Shown in pieces: positions 8,337 to 20,232 of a stretch of DNA of 64,000 nt; positions within the stretch are counted from its first letter, which is position 1; each line of letters opens with the position of its first letter. A model generated the notes under the pieces. It did not search any database. It saw only the letters and a list, made by a program, of their open reading frames with translations, and was not told the DNA's origin. Source of the DNA: Microbacterium hydrocarbonoxydans (lineage in GTDB: Bacteria > Actinomycetota > Actinomycetes > Actinomycetales > Microbacteriaceae); NCBI RefSeq assembly GCF_000956475.1, contig NZ_JYJB01000008.1, forward strand, positions 124,001 to 188,000. The letters run 5' to 3'. A program made the translations under genes and the position numbers.

Positions 8337-9820
8337 ATGAGCGAATCCGCCCTGACCGTGAACGGCGAGCCTCGTTCACTCGACGACGTGGCTACGCACA
8401 CGACCGCTCTCGACTGGCTGCGCGGCCGGGGATTGTCCGGCAGCAAGGAGGGCTGCGCCGAGGGCGAGTGTGGCGCCTGCGCGATGCTCCTGGCGACTCC
8501 TTCCGCCGACGGCGGCACCACCTGGACTCCCGTCAACGCCTGCCTGGTGCCCGTCTACGCGCTCGACGGACAGGAGATCGTGACGGCAGAGGGTCTCGGC
8601 GACCGCGATCACCTGCACCCAGTGCAGGAGAAGCTCGCCGAGGCCGGCGGCTCGCAGTGCGGCTACTGCACTCCCGGATTCGTGTGCAGCATGGCGGGTG
8701 AGTACTACCGGGCCGACCGCCCTTCGACCCAGGAGAGCACAGGGACCTGCGCCGAGCACGGACCGAACGGCTTCGACCTCCACGCGCTCAGCGGCAACCT
8801 GTGCCGGTGCACGGGCTACCGGCCGATCCGCGATGCGGCCTATGCACTCGGCTCGCCGGAAGACGACGATCCGCTGCGGCAGCGCCTCGCGCAGCCGGCC
8901 CCGTCCGCCGTCGCCACAGACGTCGAAGTGGGCGGTTCGCGCTTCGTGCGACCGGCATCCCTCGAAGACACCCTGCGGATCCTCCGCGACGAACCCGACG
9001 CGCTGCTGGTCGCCGGCTCCACCGACTGGGGCGTCGAGGTGAACCTCCGGGGCCGCCGCGCCCCGTTCGTCGTCGCCATCGAACAGCTCGACGAGCTGCG
9101 CGACCTCACCGTGACCGACGAGGCGATCGAGATCGGCGCCGCCCTCTCGCTCTCCGAGGTGGAGAAGCGACTCGGAGACACGGTCCCGCTGCTGGCGGAG
9201 CTCCTCCCCCAATTCGCCTCTCGGCTGATCCGCAACCGCGCGACCTTCGGCGGCAACCTCGGCACCGGCTCCCCCATCGGCGACACTCCCCCTGCGCTGC
9301 TCGCCCTCGGCGCCCGCCTGGTGCTCGCGAGCGCCGGCCCCGACGACGGCATCGTCGAGCGCGAGGTCGAGCTGTCGGACTACTTCACGGGCTATCGGCA
9401 GACGATCCGGCAACCAGGCGAGCTCATCAGGTCGGTACGCATCCCGCGACCGCTGGCACGCGTCACGGCCTTCCACAAGATCGCGAAGCGCCGCTTCGAC
9501 GACATCTCCAGCGTCGCCGTCGCCTTCGCCCTCGACATCGACGGAGGCGTGGTCACCGCAGCGAAGATCGGCCTCGGCGGCGTGGCCGCCACGCCGCTGC
9601 GCGCCCTCGCCACCGAAGCCGCCCTCGTCGGTCGGCCGTGGAGCATCGAGACGATCCGGGCAGCATCCGAGGTCCTGGGCGCCGAGGGCACCCCGATGTC
9701 CGACCACCGCGCGAGCGCCGAATACCGCGCGCTCATGCTGAACACCGCGCTGCTCAAGCTGTACAGCCGAAATCCGGCGCCTGATATGGACAGCAGCATC
9801 GAGTCGAAGGAGGTGCCGGC

Positions 9821-9824
<4 letters not shown>
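8337..9824 (+). CDS. xdhA: Xanthine dehydrogenase small subunit (2Fe-2S and FAD domains)
   Basis: 495 residues. Cytosolic electron-transfer subunit: electrons pass from the molybdenum site through two 2Fe-2S clusters to FAD and NAD+. The plant-type ferredoxin motif CAEGECGACAM and the second cluster motifs CGYCTPGF and CRCTGYRPI lie in the first 170 residues; the FAD domain begins near 200 (FVRPASLEDTLRIL, AGSTDW, NRATFGGNLGTGSPIGDTPP). Separate FeS/FAD and Mo subunits are the bacterial XdhA/XdhB arrangement. Start at 8337 has GAGGAGA upstream. The stop overlaps xdhB by 4 nt. Confidence 0.95.
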
Positions 9825-12199
<2,375 letters not shown>

Positions 12200-12207
12200 G
12201 GTCCGCC

Positions 12208-13023
12208 GTGGACTGGCTCGACGCCCTCCAGGAGCTGCGGACTCGGCGGATCCCCGCCGTGATCGTGACTCTGGCGACCGTGCGCGGCCACGCACCGCGC
12301 AACGGCGGAGCGAAGATGGTGGTCTCCCCGGACTCCGTGTTCGGCACGGTCGGCGGAGGCAACCTCGAGCAGACGGCGATCGAGAAGGCACGGCGGATGC
12401 TGTCGGACGGCGCTGCCGAACCGGAGCTGCTCGCCATGACGCTGAGCGACAAGGCCGTCACCGAGTACGGGGTGCAGTGCTGCGGAGGAGAGGTCACACT
12501 GATGCTGGAGCCGATCAGGGTCGTCCCGACCGTCGCCGTCTTCGGCCTGGGACACGTGGGACTCGAGCTCGCGCGCATCCTCGCCAGGCATGAGCTCGAG
12601 CTGCACCTAATCGACTCGCGCCAGGAGATGGTGTCTTCCGAGCGGGTGGGCGGCGCGTTCGCCGACGCCGTGGCGCGAGTCCACATCACGCATGCGCCGG
12701 TGCCGGAGTCGGCTCTCTCGCCGCTGCCCGCAGGGAGCCACGTGCTCGTCATGACGCACGACCACGTGGAGGACCTCGCGGTGGTCGACATGGCGCTGCG
12801 CACGCCGGGTCTCGGTTCGATCGGGTTGATCGGGTCGGCGTCGAAATGGGCGCGGTTCCGGAAGAAGCTCGTGGAGCTCGGGCAGACGGAAGCCGATCTG
12901 GAGCGCGTCACGACCCCCATCGGCGTCCCCGAGGTGTCCGGAAAGCAGCCGGCCGCGATCGCCGTCAGCGTGGCCGCGCGGATGCTGCAGCTGATCGACG
13001 CGCAGGCCCGGCAGGGCGGATAG
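12208..13023 (+). CDS. xdhC: XdhC molybdenum-cofactor maturation/insertion protein
   Basis: 271 residues starting at GTG 12208, 8 bp after xdhB; homology (DWLDALQEL) begins there, though the frame is open far upstream. XdhC proteins bind Moco, guide its sulfuration and hand it to XdhB. Seen here: N-terminal GHAPRNGGAKMVV and VGGGNLEQ blocks, the CCGG motif (QCCGGEV) with the conserved Cys pair, and a Rossmann-like second half from VAVFGLGHVG to IGLIGSASK. Last gene of xdhABC, facing the deoR gene across 65 bp. Confidence 0.92.
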   Translation: MDWLDALQELRTRRIPAVIVTLATVRGHAPRNGGAKMVVSPDSVFGTVGGGNLEQTAIEKARRMLSDGAAEPELLAMTLSDKAVTEYGVQCCGGEVTLMLEPIRVVPTVAVFGLGHVGLELARILARHELELHLIDSRQEMVSSERVGGAFADAVARVHITHAPVPESALSPLPAGSHVLVMTHDHVEDLAVVDMALRTPGLGSIGLIGSASKWARFRKKLVELGQTEADLERVTTPIGVPEVSGKQPAAIAVSVAARMLQLIDAQARQGG

Positions 13024-13088
13024 TGCGGTGTGTCCCGGCCTCACGACACCGCGGGATCACCTCGTTCGCTTCTGCTCGATCCGCACCG

Positions 13089-13883
13089 CTACACCCGGGT
13101 GACAGCCACGTTACCGACGCTGTCCGGTGCATTCGTGGAGTCGGTGATGATGGACGACACCCGATCCATGCTGCAGACGGTGGCGAAGGCGGCGACGCCT
13201 ATGGCGTTCTCGTCTGCGATCACGATCGTTCTCTGAGACCGCTCGACGAACGAGGACAGGAACTCGGAGGTGACGTCGTCCTTGACGGAAGGACCCTCGG
13301 CGGTCAGCCCGTCCACCTCGAGGAACAGACGATCGAAACGGTAACGGCGGATGCTGTCCTTCGCGATGTCGCCCGCCATGGAGAACGACCGAGGGCGCAC
13401 CGCCCCGCCGGTCACGAGCAGCTTGATGTGCGGGCGAGTGCTGAGCTCGTACGCGACGTTGACCGAGTTCGTGACGATGGTGATCACCTCGATCTGGTCG
13501 ACGAACTCCGGGCGCGCGCTCAAGGCTCTCGCGACCTCGAGCGCGAGGTGCCCTCCGGCGATGCCGACGACGTCTCCCGCCTCCACGCTCGCAGCGGCGA
13601 GCGCCCCGATCCGCTGTCTCGCATCCACGCTCTTGTCCGCCTTGTACCCCAGCGGCAGATCGTAGGCGAGCATCGCGACGGCACCACCGCGCGTGCGGCG
13701 CAGAAGCTGACGCGAGGCGAGATGGTCCAGATCGCGTCGGATGGTGGCGCCGGAGACATTGAACGCCTCCACTGCGTCATGCACGCTGATCCGTCCTTGA
13801 TCCGCCAGCACATCGAGGATTTTGTTCAGTCGCTCGTGCTGCTTCAGGTCGCCAGACAGTTCGCGCGCATCGATCTCAGACAC
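13089..13883 (-). CDS. DeoR family transcriptional regulator
   Basis: 264 residues from GTG 13883. I prefer this start because AGGAGG is 6 nt upstream and the DeoR-type N-terminus (ERLNKILDVLADQGRISV) follows; an in-frame ATG at 13904 would place the ribosome site inside the gene. The HTH occupies residues about 20-60 with ATIRRDLDHL; the sugar-phosphate sensing C-terminal domain begins with GGAVAML and contains IVTNSVNVAYEL and VTGGAVRPRS. Probable repressor of the divergent ABC and TIM-barrel genes; TTTCATGAAA lies 45 bp upstream and a related inverted repeat is in the ABC promoter. Confidence 0.9.
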   Translation of the reverse strand: MSEIDARELSGDLKQHERLNKILDVLADQGRISVHDAVEAFNVSGATIRRDLDHLASRQLLRRTRGGAVAMLAYDLPLGYKADKSVDARQRIGALAAASVEAGDVVGIAGGHLALEVARALSARPEFVDQIEVITIVTNSVNVAYELSTRPHIKLLVTGGAVRPRSFSMAGDIAKDSIRRYRFDRLFLEVDGLTAEGPSVKDDVTSEFLSSFVERSQRTIVIADENAIGVAAFATVCSMDRVSSIITDSTNAPDSVGNVAVTRV

Positions 13884-13927
13884 GATCCCCCTCCTCATGT
13901 TCATTCATGATCAAAACGGGCCAATGA

Positions 13928-13937
13928 TTTCATGAAA
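13928..13937. promoter_or_regulatory. Candidate DeoR operator TTTCATGAAA
   Basis: Perfect 10-bp palindrome overlapping the last codons of the TIM-barrel gene and lying upstream of deoR. TTCATGA recurs at 13904-13910. Shares the CATGAA core with the 15-bp inverted repeat at 14921-14935. Confidence 0.5.
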
Positions 13938-14871
13938 GCTCATTCATGGCAAGTCTTCGCGCCACCTCCTTCATGTACTCCCAGACGGCTTCGGGAGAGC
14001 TCTCGCCGAGCTCGCTCATGTGGGCCGCCGCACCGAACCCCCAGAACCAGACACGTGAGGCGCCTTCCCCCCTGGCGGCAAGAGTGGCGGCCACGAAGTC
14101 GCGCTCGTCGTCCAGGTCCAGTCCGAAGCCCTGGATCCAGCACTCCAGCGCCACGGAGGTGTCGCCGATCGCAGCACGGAGGCGATGCAGAGAATCGGGC
14201 ACGAACGGGAGAACGGGGAGATAGGCGTTCTTCCAATACGGATCGGTCGATAGAGCGTCGAGACCCGGGATCGCAGCAACCTCGCGCCACGGCTGCCCCG
14301 GAGTGAGCGCCAGCTCGTCGGGGAGCAGGCAGACAGTATTTCGAAGATCGAGTGCAGCAGCGGTCGCGATCGATTCCGCGAGAAACGCCACCAGCGCTTG
14401 CTCGGCGTCGAGTTCGGGAGCATCGCGGCAGGAATCGCAGGAGCACCGTCGGTGCTCACGCGTGTCGAATGCCCAACCGGGCTCATCCCAGAGGATCTCG
14501 TCGAAGCCGACAGCGGCGGCGTCCGCCAGCCAGTTGTCGATCAGCGCCCTGGTTGCCGGTACGCGCAGGCACGCAGCGGGGTAGATCCTTCCACCCTCAT
14601 CGCGCTGCCGATTCCTCGGATGCTCAGCGAGGAAGAAGCTGGCCTCTTCACCGCCGAAGATCCCTGCAACCCCGAAGGGAGCAGCAGTAGCAGTGAGACC
14701 GCGAGCATGAGTCGCCTCCACGATCCGCACCATCTGATCGAGGTAGTACCGCTGGTCCCCTTCGGAGAAGGTGTGCAGCACGTGACGGTAGCCGGCAGCG
14801 GCGATCTCGTCGAGGTCGGCTTCGACGTGGCGGAGGATCCGACTGCCGAAGTACGCGATGCCCGAGTCCAT
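13930..14871 (-). CDS. Uncharacterised TIM-barrel-like protein, putative glycoside hydrolase
   Basis: 313 residues, no signal peptide, so cytosolic. The alternating pattern of hydrophobic strands (HVLHTF, LTATAAPFGVAG, FDEILWDEPGW, NTVCLLPDE, VALECWIQGF, VWFWGFGAA) suggests a (beta/alpha)8 barrel, with acidic residues at strand ends (DEILWDEP; LPDE) that could be catalytic. A CSCDSC metal-like motif follows the DEP segment. I do not recognise a characterised family. It lies directly upstream of deoR on the same strand and divergent from a sugar ABC transporter, so action on the imported sugar is inferred. GAAGG precedes the ATG. Confidence 0.75.
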   Translation of the reverse strand: MDSGIAYFGSRILRHVEADLDEIAAAGYRHVLHTFSEGDQRYYLDQMVRIVEATHARGLTATAAPFGVAGIFGGEEASFFLAEHPRNRQRDEGGRIYPAACLRVPATRALIDNWLADAAAVGFDEILWDEPGWAFDTREHRRCSCDSCRDAPELDAEQALVAFLAESIATAAALDLRNTVCLLPDELALTPGQPWREVAAIPGLDALSTDPYWKNAYLPVLPFVPDSLHRLRAAIGDTSVALECWIQGFGLDLDDERDFVAATLAARGEGASRVWFWGFGAAAHMSELGESSPEAVWEYMKEVARRLAMNELS

Positions 14872-14920
14872 TGCCTGGCCCTTCGTCCGATGACTGCGTA
14901 TATCAAGGTTACTCAGCTCT

Positions 14921-14964
14921 CATGAAGATTTCATGTTGACTCATGAGCATTTAGCCCTTAGATT
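14921..14964 (+). promoter_or_regulatory. ABC-transporter promoter with CATGAA-GAT-TTCATG operator
   Basis: TTGACT (14936-14941) and TAGATT (14959-14964) are exactly 17 nt apart. Immediately upstream, abutting the -35, is the perfect inverted repeat CATGAA-GAT-TTCATG (14921-14935). It lies in the 158-bp divergent region shared with the TIM-barrel gene, and its half-sites match TTTCATGAAA near deoR. Confidence 0.65.
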
Positions 14965-15029
14965 GCTCATCAGTAAACGCGCACGGTCACCCCGAACCAC
15001 GGCGCGCTTCTCAGACGAAGGAGACAGAG

Positions 15030-16394
15030 ATGATGCAGCGACGTTGGCGGTCGACGCTTGCAGGCAGCGCAATGGTGGCGCTCGCGGCGACAGCGTTCAC
15101 CGGGTGCTCGCTCAACGGCGGCGGAGGAGGAGATGGCGGCGAGCAGATCGAGCTCACGCTGTGGACCCACGAATTCGCCCCCTTGCAGGATTCCATGCAG
15201 AAGAAGTGGATTCCCGAGTTCGAGAAGGCCAATCCGAACATCAAGATCAAGATGACCAGCGTTCCGCTCGCCGGCGCTGTGTCCTATGACTCCAAGCTTC
15301 TCTCCACGCTCTCGAGTGGCGCAGGGCCGGATGTCTGGGACATGGGGTCGTGGAACTTCCCGAGCTTCCAGGAGCAGGGGCTCCTCGCGCCGATCGATCC
15401 CGCCGCCTTCGGCTACGACGACGACACCGACCTGGTCGGCGCCTACGACCCGGCCTCGCTGAAGGAGCTCAGCTACGACGACAAGCTCTACGGCATGTTC
15501 TCGGAGTTCGACACGCTCGCCACCTACTACAACACCGATGTCTTCGCCGAAGCAGGCATCCCCGAGCTGCCGGCGGATAAGCCGGTGTCCTGGGAGGAGA
15601 TCGGCGAGATCGGCAGCAAGCTGCATCAGGAGGAGGGCGGCGCCGTCACACGCACCGGCTACCAATTCGGGTTCTTCGCGAACTTCAAGGACGCCCAGTG
15701 GTACTCGCAGAACTTCTACACGCTTCTGCGCCAGTACGGCCAGGACGACGTCTACGTGGACGGGAAACCTGCCGGAGACACCGAAGCCGTGCGCAGCACG
15801 CTTCAGTTGTTCAGCGACTTCGTCTACAAGTACAAGGCGTACGACCCGACGTTCCTGAACAACTGGTTCGCAGACGTGCCCGACGGCCGCGCCGCGATGG
15901 TGAGCGCGGGCACCTGGTATGCCGGGGCCGCTCTGGCGAACAACCCTGACTTCAAGTTCAAGGTCGTGCCGAACCCCGTCGTCGACCCCGACAACCCCGA
16001 CACGTACAAGGACATCTCTTACTTCTGGGGATGGGCGGTCAACTCGCACGCCGATGACGCCCATCAGGCGGCTGCCCAGAAGTTCCTCGCCTTCATTCTC
16101 GGTAAGAAGGGCGAGACCGCACAGGCCGACTACTGGTTCAACGAACTCGGGTACCTCCAGCCGAGTACCGCATACCTCGAATCGGACGAGTTCGCCGCAG
16201 CGATCGAGAAGGCTCCGTACCTGCAGACCTTCATCGACGCGCTGAGCAACTACCAGGTCTCACCGCCGCAGCACGTCTACGACGAGGCGGGTGCCGCGAT
16301 CGTGGCCGCGATCGACGCCGTGATCTACGATCGCGCGACGCCGGAGGATGCCGCCGCGGAGCTGCAGGCGGCCCTGGAGCGCATCGACGGCTGA
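15030..16394 (+). CDS. Sugar ABC transporter substrate-binding lipoprotein
   Basis: 454 residues. N-terminal signal peptide with basic n-region (MMQRRWR), hydrophobic core and lipobox AFTGC, so anchored outside the membrane. Family 1 solute-binding fold: LTLWTHEFAPL start, GPDVWDMGSW hinge segment, FAEAGIPELPAD, and AQWYPN-like aromatic binding loops. First gene of a transporter operon; strong GAAGGAGA ribosome site. Two ATGs in tandem (15030, 15033) are possible starts. Ligand unknown; the GH20 and ROK neighbours suggest an amino-sugar oligosaccharide. Confidence 0.93.
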   Translation: MMQRRWRSTLAGSAMVALAATAFTGCSLNGGGGGDGGEQIELTLWTHEFAPLQDSMQKKWIPEFEKANPNIKIKMTSVPLAGAVSYDSKLLSTLSSGAGPDVWDMGSWNFPSFQEQGLLAPIDPAAFGYDDDTDLVGAYDPASLKELSYDDKLYGMFSEFDTLATYYNTDVFAEAGIPELPADKPVSWEEIGEIGSKLHQEEGGAVTRTGYQFGFFANFKDAQWYSQNFYTLLRQYGQDDVYVDGKPAGDTEAVRSTLQLFSDFVYKYKAYDPTFLNNWFADVPDGRAAMVSAGTWYAGAALANNPDFKFKVVPNPVVDPDNPDTYKDISYFWGWAVNSHADDAHQAAAQKFLAFILGKKGETAQADYWFNELGYLQPSTAYLESDEFAAAIEKAPYLQTFIDALSNYQVSPPQHVYDEAGAAIVAAIDAVIYDRATPEDAAAELQAALERIDG

Positions 16395-16405
16395 GAGAAC
16401 GGGGC

Positions 16406-16439
16406 GCCGGCATCAGATCCTCTCCCGACTGATGCCGGC
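16406..16439 (+). terminator. Intercistronic hairpin between binding protein and permease genes
   Basis: Perfect 11-bp arms GCCGGCATCAG / CTGATGCCGGC around a 12-nt loop. Such a hairpin commonly lowers read-through or stabilises the upstream mRNA so that binding protein exceeds permease. Confidence 0.55.
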
Positions 16440-16489
16440 TCCCCCTCGCCGCCCGAACCCACCCCATCCGAGCCGCTCCCGGAGCACAC

Positions 16490-17365
16490 ATGACCCAGCG
16501 TCGACAGGCCCTCACCGGTCTCACTTTCACCTCCCCGGCGATCATCGCCTTCCTCATCTTCTGGCTTCTCCCGGTCGCCCTCACGCTCTTCTACTCGTTC
16601 ACCACATGGCGGCTGGGCTCTGATCCGTCATTCGTCGGGGTCGAGAACTTCATCGATCTGTTGGCCGACCCTCTCTTCATCAAGGCGACAGGGGCATCAC
16701 TCAAGATCGCTGCGTTCGCGGTGATCCCGAGCCTTCTGCTGGCGATGCTGCTCGCAATCGCACTCGCTGATCCGCGGATTCGACTCGGACGACTCTGGCG
16801 CGTGCTGTTCATGATCCCCGTCGTCACCGACTGGGTCGCGACGGGACTCGTCTGGCAACTCATCCTGCTGCCGAACCAAGGGGTTCTCGCCAGTGTGGCG
16901 CAGTCTCTGAACCTGGACTTCCTCGTGAGGGTGCCGTGGACATCGGATGCCACGCTGGCACCGATCGCGATCGCCGTCTTCATCATCTGGAAGCAGACCT
17001 CGCTGTACATGATCTTCTTCTACGCAGCGATACGGTCGGTCCCGCGCGATGTGATCGAAGCCGCCCATGTGGACGGCGCGACTCCCTGGCAGGTCTTCTG
17101 GCGAATCAAGTGGCCCCTCATGAGGCCGATCACCGTCTTCGTCGTCGTGCTCTCGTTCATAACGACCCTCGGACTCTTCGAGCCCGTCTACATGCTCACC
17201 GGTGGCGGTCCCGCGAACGCGACGCGCACCTTGCCGATCTTCCTCTACGAGAACTTCTTCACGTACTCCCAAAGCGGTTACGCCTCCGCGGCCGGCGTGC
17301 TGTTCCTGGCAGGGTCACTCGCCTTCGCCGTCATCTGCTCCCGCATCATGAAGGAGGAGGCATGA
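16490..17365 (+). CDS. Sugar ABC transporter permease (MalF-like)
   Basis: 291 residues, six predicted membrane helices. The cytoplasmic EAA loop that contacts the ATPase is visible as EAAHVDGATPWQVFWRIKWP near residue 190. GGAG precedes the ATG. Its stop overlaps the next permease by 4 nt. No ATP-binding subunit is encoded in this operon, so a shared ATPase (MsiK-like) encoded elsewhere is likely, as in many actinobacterial sugar transporters. Confidence 0.93.
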   Translation: MTQRRQALTGLTFTSPAIIAFLIFWLLPVALTLFYSFTTWRLGSDPSFVGVENFIDLLADPLFIKATGASLKIAAFAVIPSLLLAMLLAIALADPRIRLGRLWRVLFMIPVVTDWVATGLVWQLILLPNQGVLASVAQSLNLDFLVRVPWTSDATLAPIAIAVFIIWKQTSLYMIFFYAAIRSVPRDVIEAAHVDGATPWQVFWRIKWPLMRPITVFVVVLSFITTLGLFEPVYMLTGGGPANATRTLPIFLYENFFTYSQSGYASAAGVLFLAGSLAFAVICSRIMKEEA

Positions 17366-18243
17366 GCATCATGCGCCCTCGACGCCGTCCGACCGTGGCG
17401 AGCCGACCCACGGTCGGCCTGTATCTCAAGTACCTGCTGCTGGTCGTGTACCTGCTGTTCGCCCTCATCCCACTCGCATGGATGCTGTCCGCGGCGTTCA
17501 AGGCCCGTGAAGACGTTCTCACCGTGCCTGTGCAGTGGATTCCCCCGAGCTGGCATCCGGAGAACTTCCTGCTCGCACTGATCGAGCCTCGCTTCACCGG
17601 ACATTCCTTCGGCGAGTTCCTTCTCAACAGCACGATCGTGGCGACAGCGACCGCTCTCGCGGCCGTCATCCTTTCGATCGCCGTCGGATATGGATTCGCC
17701 AAGTTCCGCTTCCGTGGGCGGGAGGGGCTGCTCTGGACGCTTCTCGGCTCCACGCTCCTCCCGTTCTCCTCTGTCGTGATCCCCCTGTTCCTGATCATCA
17801 AATCGATGGGGATGTACGACACCCTCATCGCCCTGATCGTCCCGTTCGTCGTTTCGGGCCAAGCGATCTTCATCTCCCGCCAGTTCCTCACGGCCATCCC
17901 CGACGACTACCTGGAGGCCGCCCGCCTCGACGGCGCGTCAGAGTTCCGGATCTTCCGCAGCATCATCGTGCCCATGTCCGGACCGGTCATCACGACGGTC
18001 GCCGTCATGACGTTCATGACGTCCTGGACCATGTTCCTCTGGCCGCTCGTGGTCGAATCGTCACAGGCGAACTTCACTGCCCCGCTCGGGCTCTCGCTTC
18101 TCGGCATCGGTGCGACTTTCCAAACCGACTACCAGGTATGGATGGCCGGCGCGACGATAGCGATCGTGCCACCGCTGGTGTTCTTCCTGATCCTCGAGCG
18201 GCCGTACATGCGTGGCCTCGAAGCGATGTCGGGTCTCAAGTGA
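17362..18243 (+). CDS. Sugar ABC transporter permease (MalG-like)
   Basis: 293 residues from ATG 17362, which overlaps the upstream stop (ATGA) and has AAGGAGGAGG before it. Six helices and the EAA motif EAARLDGASEFRIFRSIIVP are visible. Forms the membrane channel with the preceding permease. The stop overlaps the following gene by one base. Confidence 0.93.
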   Translation: MSIMRPRRRPTVASRPTVGLYLKYLLLVVYLLFALIPLAWMLSAAFKAREDVLTVPVQWIPPSWHPENFLLALIEPRFTGHSFGEFLLNSTIVATATALAAVILSIAVGYGFAKFRFRGREGLLWTLLGSTLLPFSSVVIPLFLIIKSMGMYDTLIALIVPFVVSGQAIFISRQFLTAIPDDYLEAARLDGASEFRIFRSIIVPMSGPVITTVAVMTFMTSWTMFLWPLVVESSQANFTAPLGLSLLGIGATFQTDYQVWMAGATIAIVPPLVFFLILERPYMRGLEAMSGLK

Positions 18244-19256
18244 TGGCCTCGTTCGCGCCGCGTGACACTCTCGTCCTCACCGCGGACGAGGTTCGCACTC
18301 TCGACGACGACGCGCGGGATCGGCTGCTCGACGACGCCGTGACGCAGGGTATCGGCGACGTGATCATCGAGATCGACGACGTCGCGCCGGAGCTCAGCAC
18401 CGCAGTCACGGCGAGGGGGTTGCGCCTCCTCATCGGTGTGACGTGCTTCCACGAACATGGCGAGGTCGCGTTCGGCCCGGAACGAGCCCTCCGTCCGATC
18501 GATGAGGCGGGTCAACCCAGAAGGAGACTCGAATGGTACGTCGGACTGCTGCCCACTGATGCGGTCGTCGTCGCCGAGCTCGTAGCGAGGTGCTCGCGTC
18601 TGGCATCGACACCCGGCGTCAGTGGGCTGGTGCTCGACTTCATCCGGTGGCCACTGCACTGGGAGCTCGAGCTGAGGGCGGACGGGCCTCGACAGCCTGA
18701 ATCGTCCTTCGATCGGATCACGCTGGGCGACTTCAGCGCACGCACGGGTTGCGTCGTCTCCGCCGATCCGACGGAGGCCGCCGCGCAGATCTTCTCCCGG
18801 CACCGGCAGGTGTGGGACCGATACCGTGCGGACACGATCACCCGCCTCGTACGGCTTCTCGCCGACATCGCGCACGCCCGCGGGATCATGCTCGGGGCGT
18901 TCGTCCTCCCCCACGGGCGCGCATCCGTCGGCCAGGACATCGCGGCATGGGAGGGCGTCGTCGATGCGCTTTACCCCATGACGTATCACGCGATCCTCCA
19001 TCGCCCTGCCCGCTGGGTCGGCGACGTCATCGGCGAAATCGAAGAGGAGACCTCCATCCCTGCGGTACCGATCATCCAGCTCACCGCCGCCGCAGAGCAC
19101 TCGGGCGGATGGGACTGGGGAGATGACGTGGACGGCGTCCAACTCGAGGAGGCGATCACTGCGGGCGGAACGCGCGGTCCCGTCGGCTTCTTCCCCGGAA
19201 CAGCGTTGCGTCTCCTCCCCGAGGTGCAGACCGTAGAGACGGAGAGAGCCCGATGA
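18243..19256 (+). CDS. Uncharacterised GHL10-like TIM-barrel protein
   Basis: 337 residues, no signal peptide. The segment GVSGLVLDFIRWPLHW resembles the DYIRFP strand of glycosyl-hydrolase-like family 10 proteins, and later AGAFV-like strand LGAFVLPHGRAS, QDIAAWEGVVDALYPMTYH and FFPGTAL match the barrel layout. Acidic residues at LDFIRW could be catalytic, but activity is unknown. It is fused into the transporter operon by one-base and four-base overlaps with permease and ROK genes, which argues for action on the imported sugar inside the cell. Confidence 0.75.
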   Translation: MASFAPRDTLVLTADEVRTLDDDARDRLLDDAVTQGIGDVIIEIDDVAPELSTAVTARGLRLLIGVTCFHEHGEVAFGPERALRPIDEAGQPRRRLEWYVGLLPTDAVVVAELVARCSRLASTPGVSGLVLDFIRWPLHWELELRADGPRQPESSFDRITLGDFSARTGCVVSADPTEAAAQIFSRHRQVWDRYRADTITRLVRLLADIAHARGIMLGAFVLPHGRASVGQDIAAWEGVVDALYPMTYHAILHRPARWVGDVIGEIEEETSIPAVPIIQLTAAAEHSGGWDWGDDVDGVQLEEAITAGGTRGPVGFFPGTALRLLPEVQTVETERAR

Positions 19257-20170
19257 GCGACGGCATCCGCATCGGCATCGATATCGGCGGTACGAGTACA
19301 CGTGCGGTCGCGATCGATGCCGAGGGCACTGTACTCATGGAGAACCAGTTCGCCACCCTGCAGGGCGCGGATGCGGTGCTGTCGCTCGTCTGCGCACTCG
19401 TCGCCGAGCTTCGGGATCGCTCCGGCCGGCCACTGCTCGGCGTCGGCGTAGGCGTTCCCGGCGTCGTGGAGTGGCCCGACGGGCTGGTCGCCCACGCCGT
19501 CAACATCGGCGTGGAACGGCTTGCCCTCGGCCGAGAACTGTCGGAGAGGCTGGATACACCGGTCTGGGTCGACAACGATGTGAACGTGGCCGCGCTCGGC
19601 GCGGCCCGGATCTACCCCGGAGGAGGATCACTCGGCTTCTTGAACGTCGGCACCGGACTCGCCGCGGGAGTCATCCTCGAGGGAGCCCTCTGGCGTGGAA
19701 CCCGCGGCGTGGTCGGCGAGATCGGTCATGTCGCGATCGACCCCGCGGCGGGCAGATGCCCCTGCGGGCAGATGGGATGCCTCGAGTTGATCGCGTCGGG
19801 CTCCGCACTCGCCCGCGCGCTCCCCCGTGGCGTCACTCCGGGGGCGCTGACTTCACGGCTCCTCCTCGATTCCGCTGACGTCCGAACGGCGTTCGATGCC
19901 TGGGTCAGAGGCGTCGCGATGGCGGCGAGGATGCTCGTGCTGAGCGTGGGAGTCGATCGGGTCGTCGTCGGCGGCGGCGCGGCTGCTTTGGGGACGCTGC
20001 TCCACGACGCGCTGGTCGACGTCTTCGATGCCTGGTCGAAGGAGTCGCCGTTCATCGCCAGCCTGAGGTTGCCTGACCGGACGTTCGTCGGAGTTCCCGA
20101 TCGGACTGCGACTCTCGGGGCGGCATTGCTGGTGGAGTCGGCCCCGGAGCTGCATCCGCGTGAGCGGTGA
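19253..20170 (+). CDS. ROK family sugar kinase
   Basis: 305 residues. The N-terminal ATP-binding signature IGIDIGGTSTRAVAID, the phosphotransfer Asp region VDNDVNVAALGAA, the ROK signature around GEIGHVAI and the zinc-ligand cluster CPCGQMGCLE are all present. Without an N-terminal HTH it is a kinase rather than a repressor; likely phosphorylates glucose, N-acetylglucosamine or a related sugar released from the imported oligosaccharide. ATGA overlap with the upstream gene. Confidence 0.9.
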   Translation: MSDGIRIGIDIGGTSTRAVAIDAEGTVLMENQFATLQGADAVLSLVCALVAELRDRSGRPLLGVGVGVPGVVEWPDGLVAHAVNIGVERLALGRELSERLDTPVWVDNDVNVAALGAARIYPGGGSLGFLNVGTGLAAGVILEGALWRGTRGVVGEIGHVAIDPAAGRCPCGQMGCLELIASGSALARALPRGVTPGALTSRLLLDSADVRTAFDAWVRGVAMAARMLVLSVGVDRVVVGGGAAALGTLLHDALVDVFDAWSKESPFIASLRLPDRTFVGVPDRTATLGAALLVESAPELHPRER

Positions 20171-20232
20171 AAGGGCAGCAGGAGTTCTGAGAGTTCACCC
20201 CTCCCGAGGTACCTGGGCGTCCGGAGGGTGAA

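Noticed and set aside
8376..9707. Open frame antisense to xdhA
   Set aside because: Composition is a shadow of the real gene; no plausible start site or family features.
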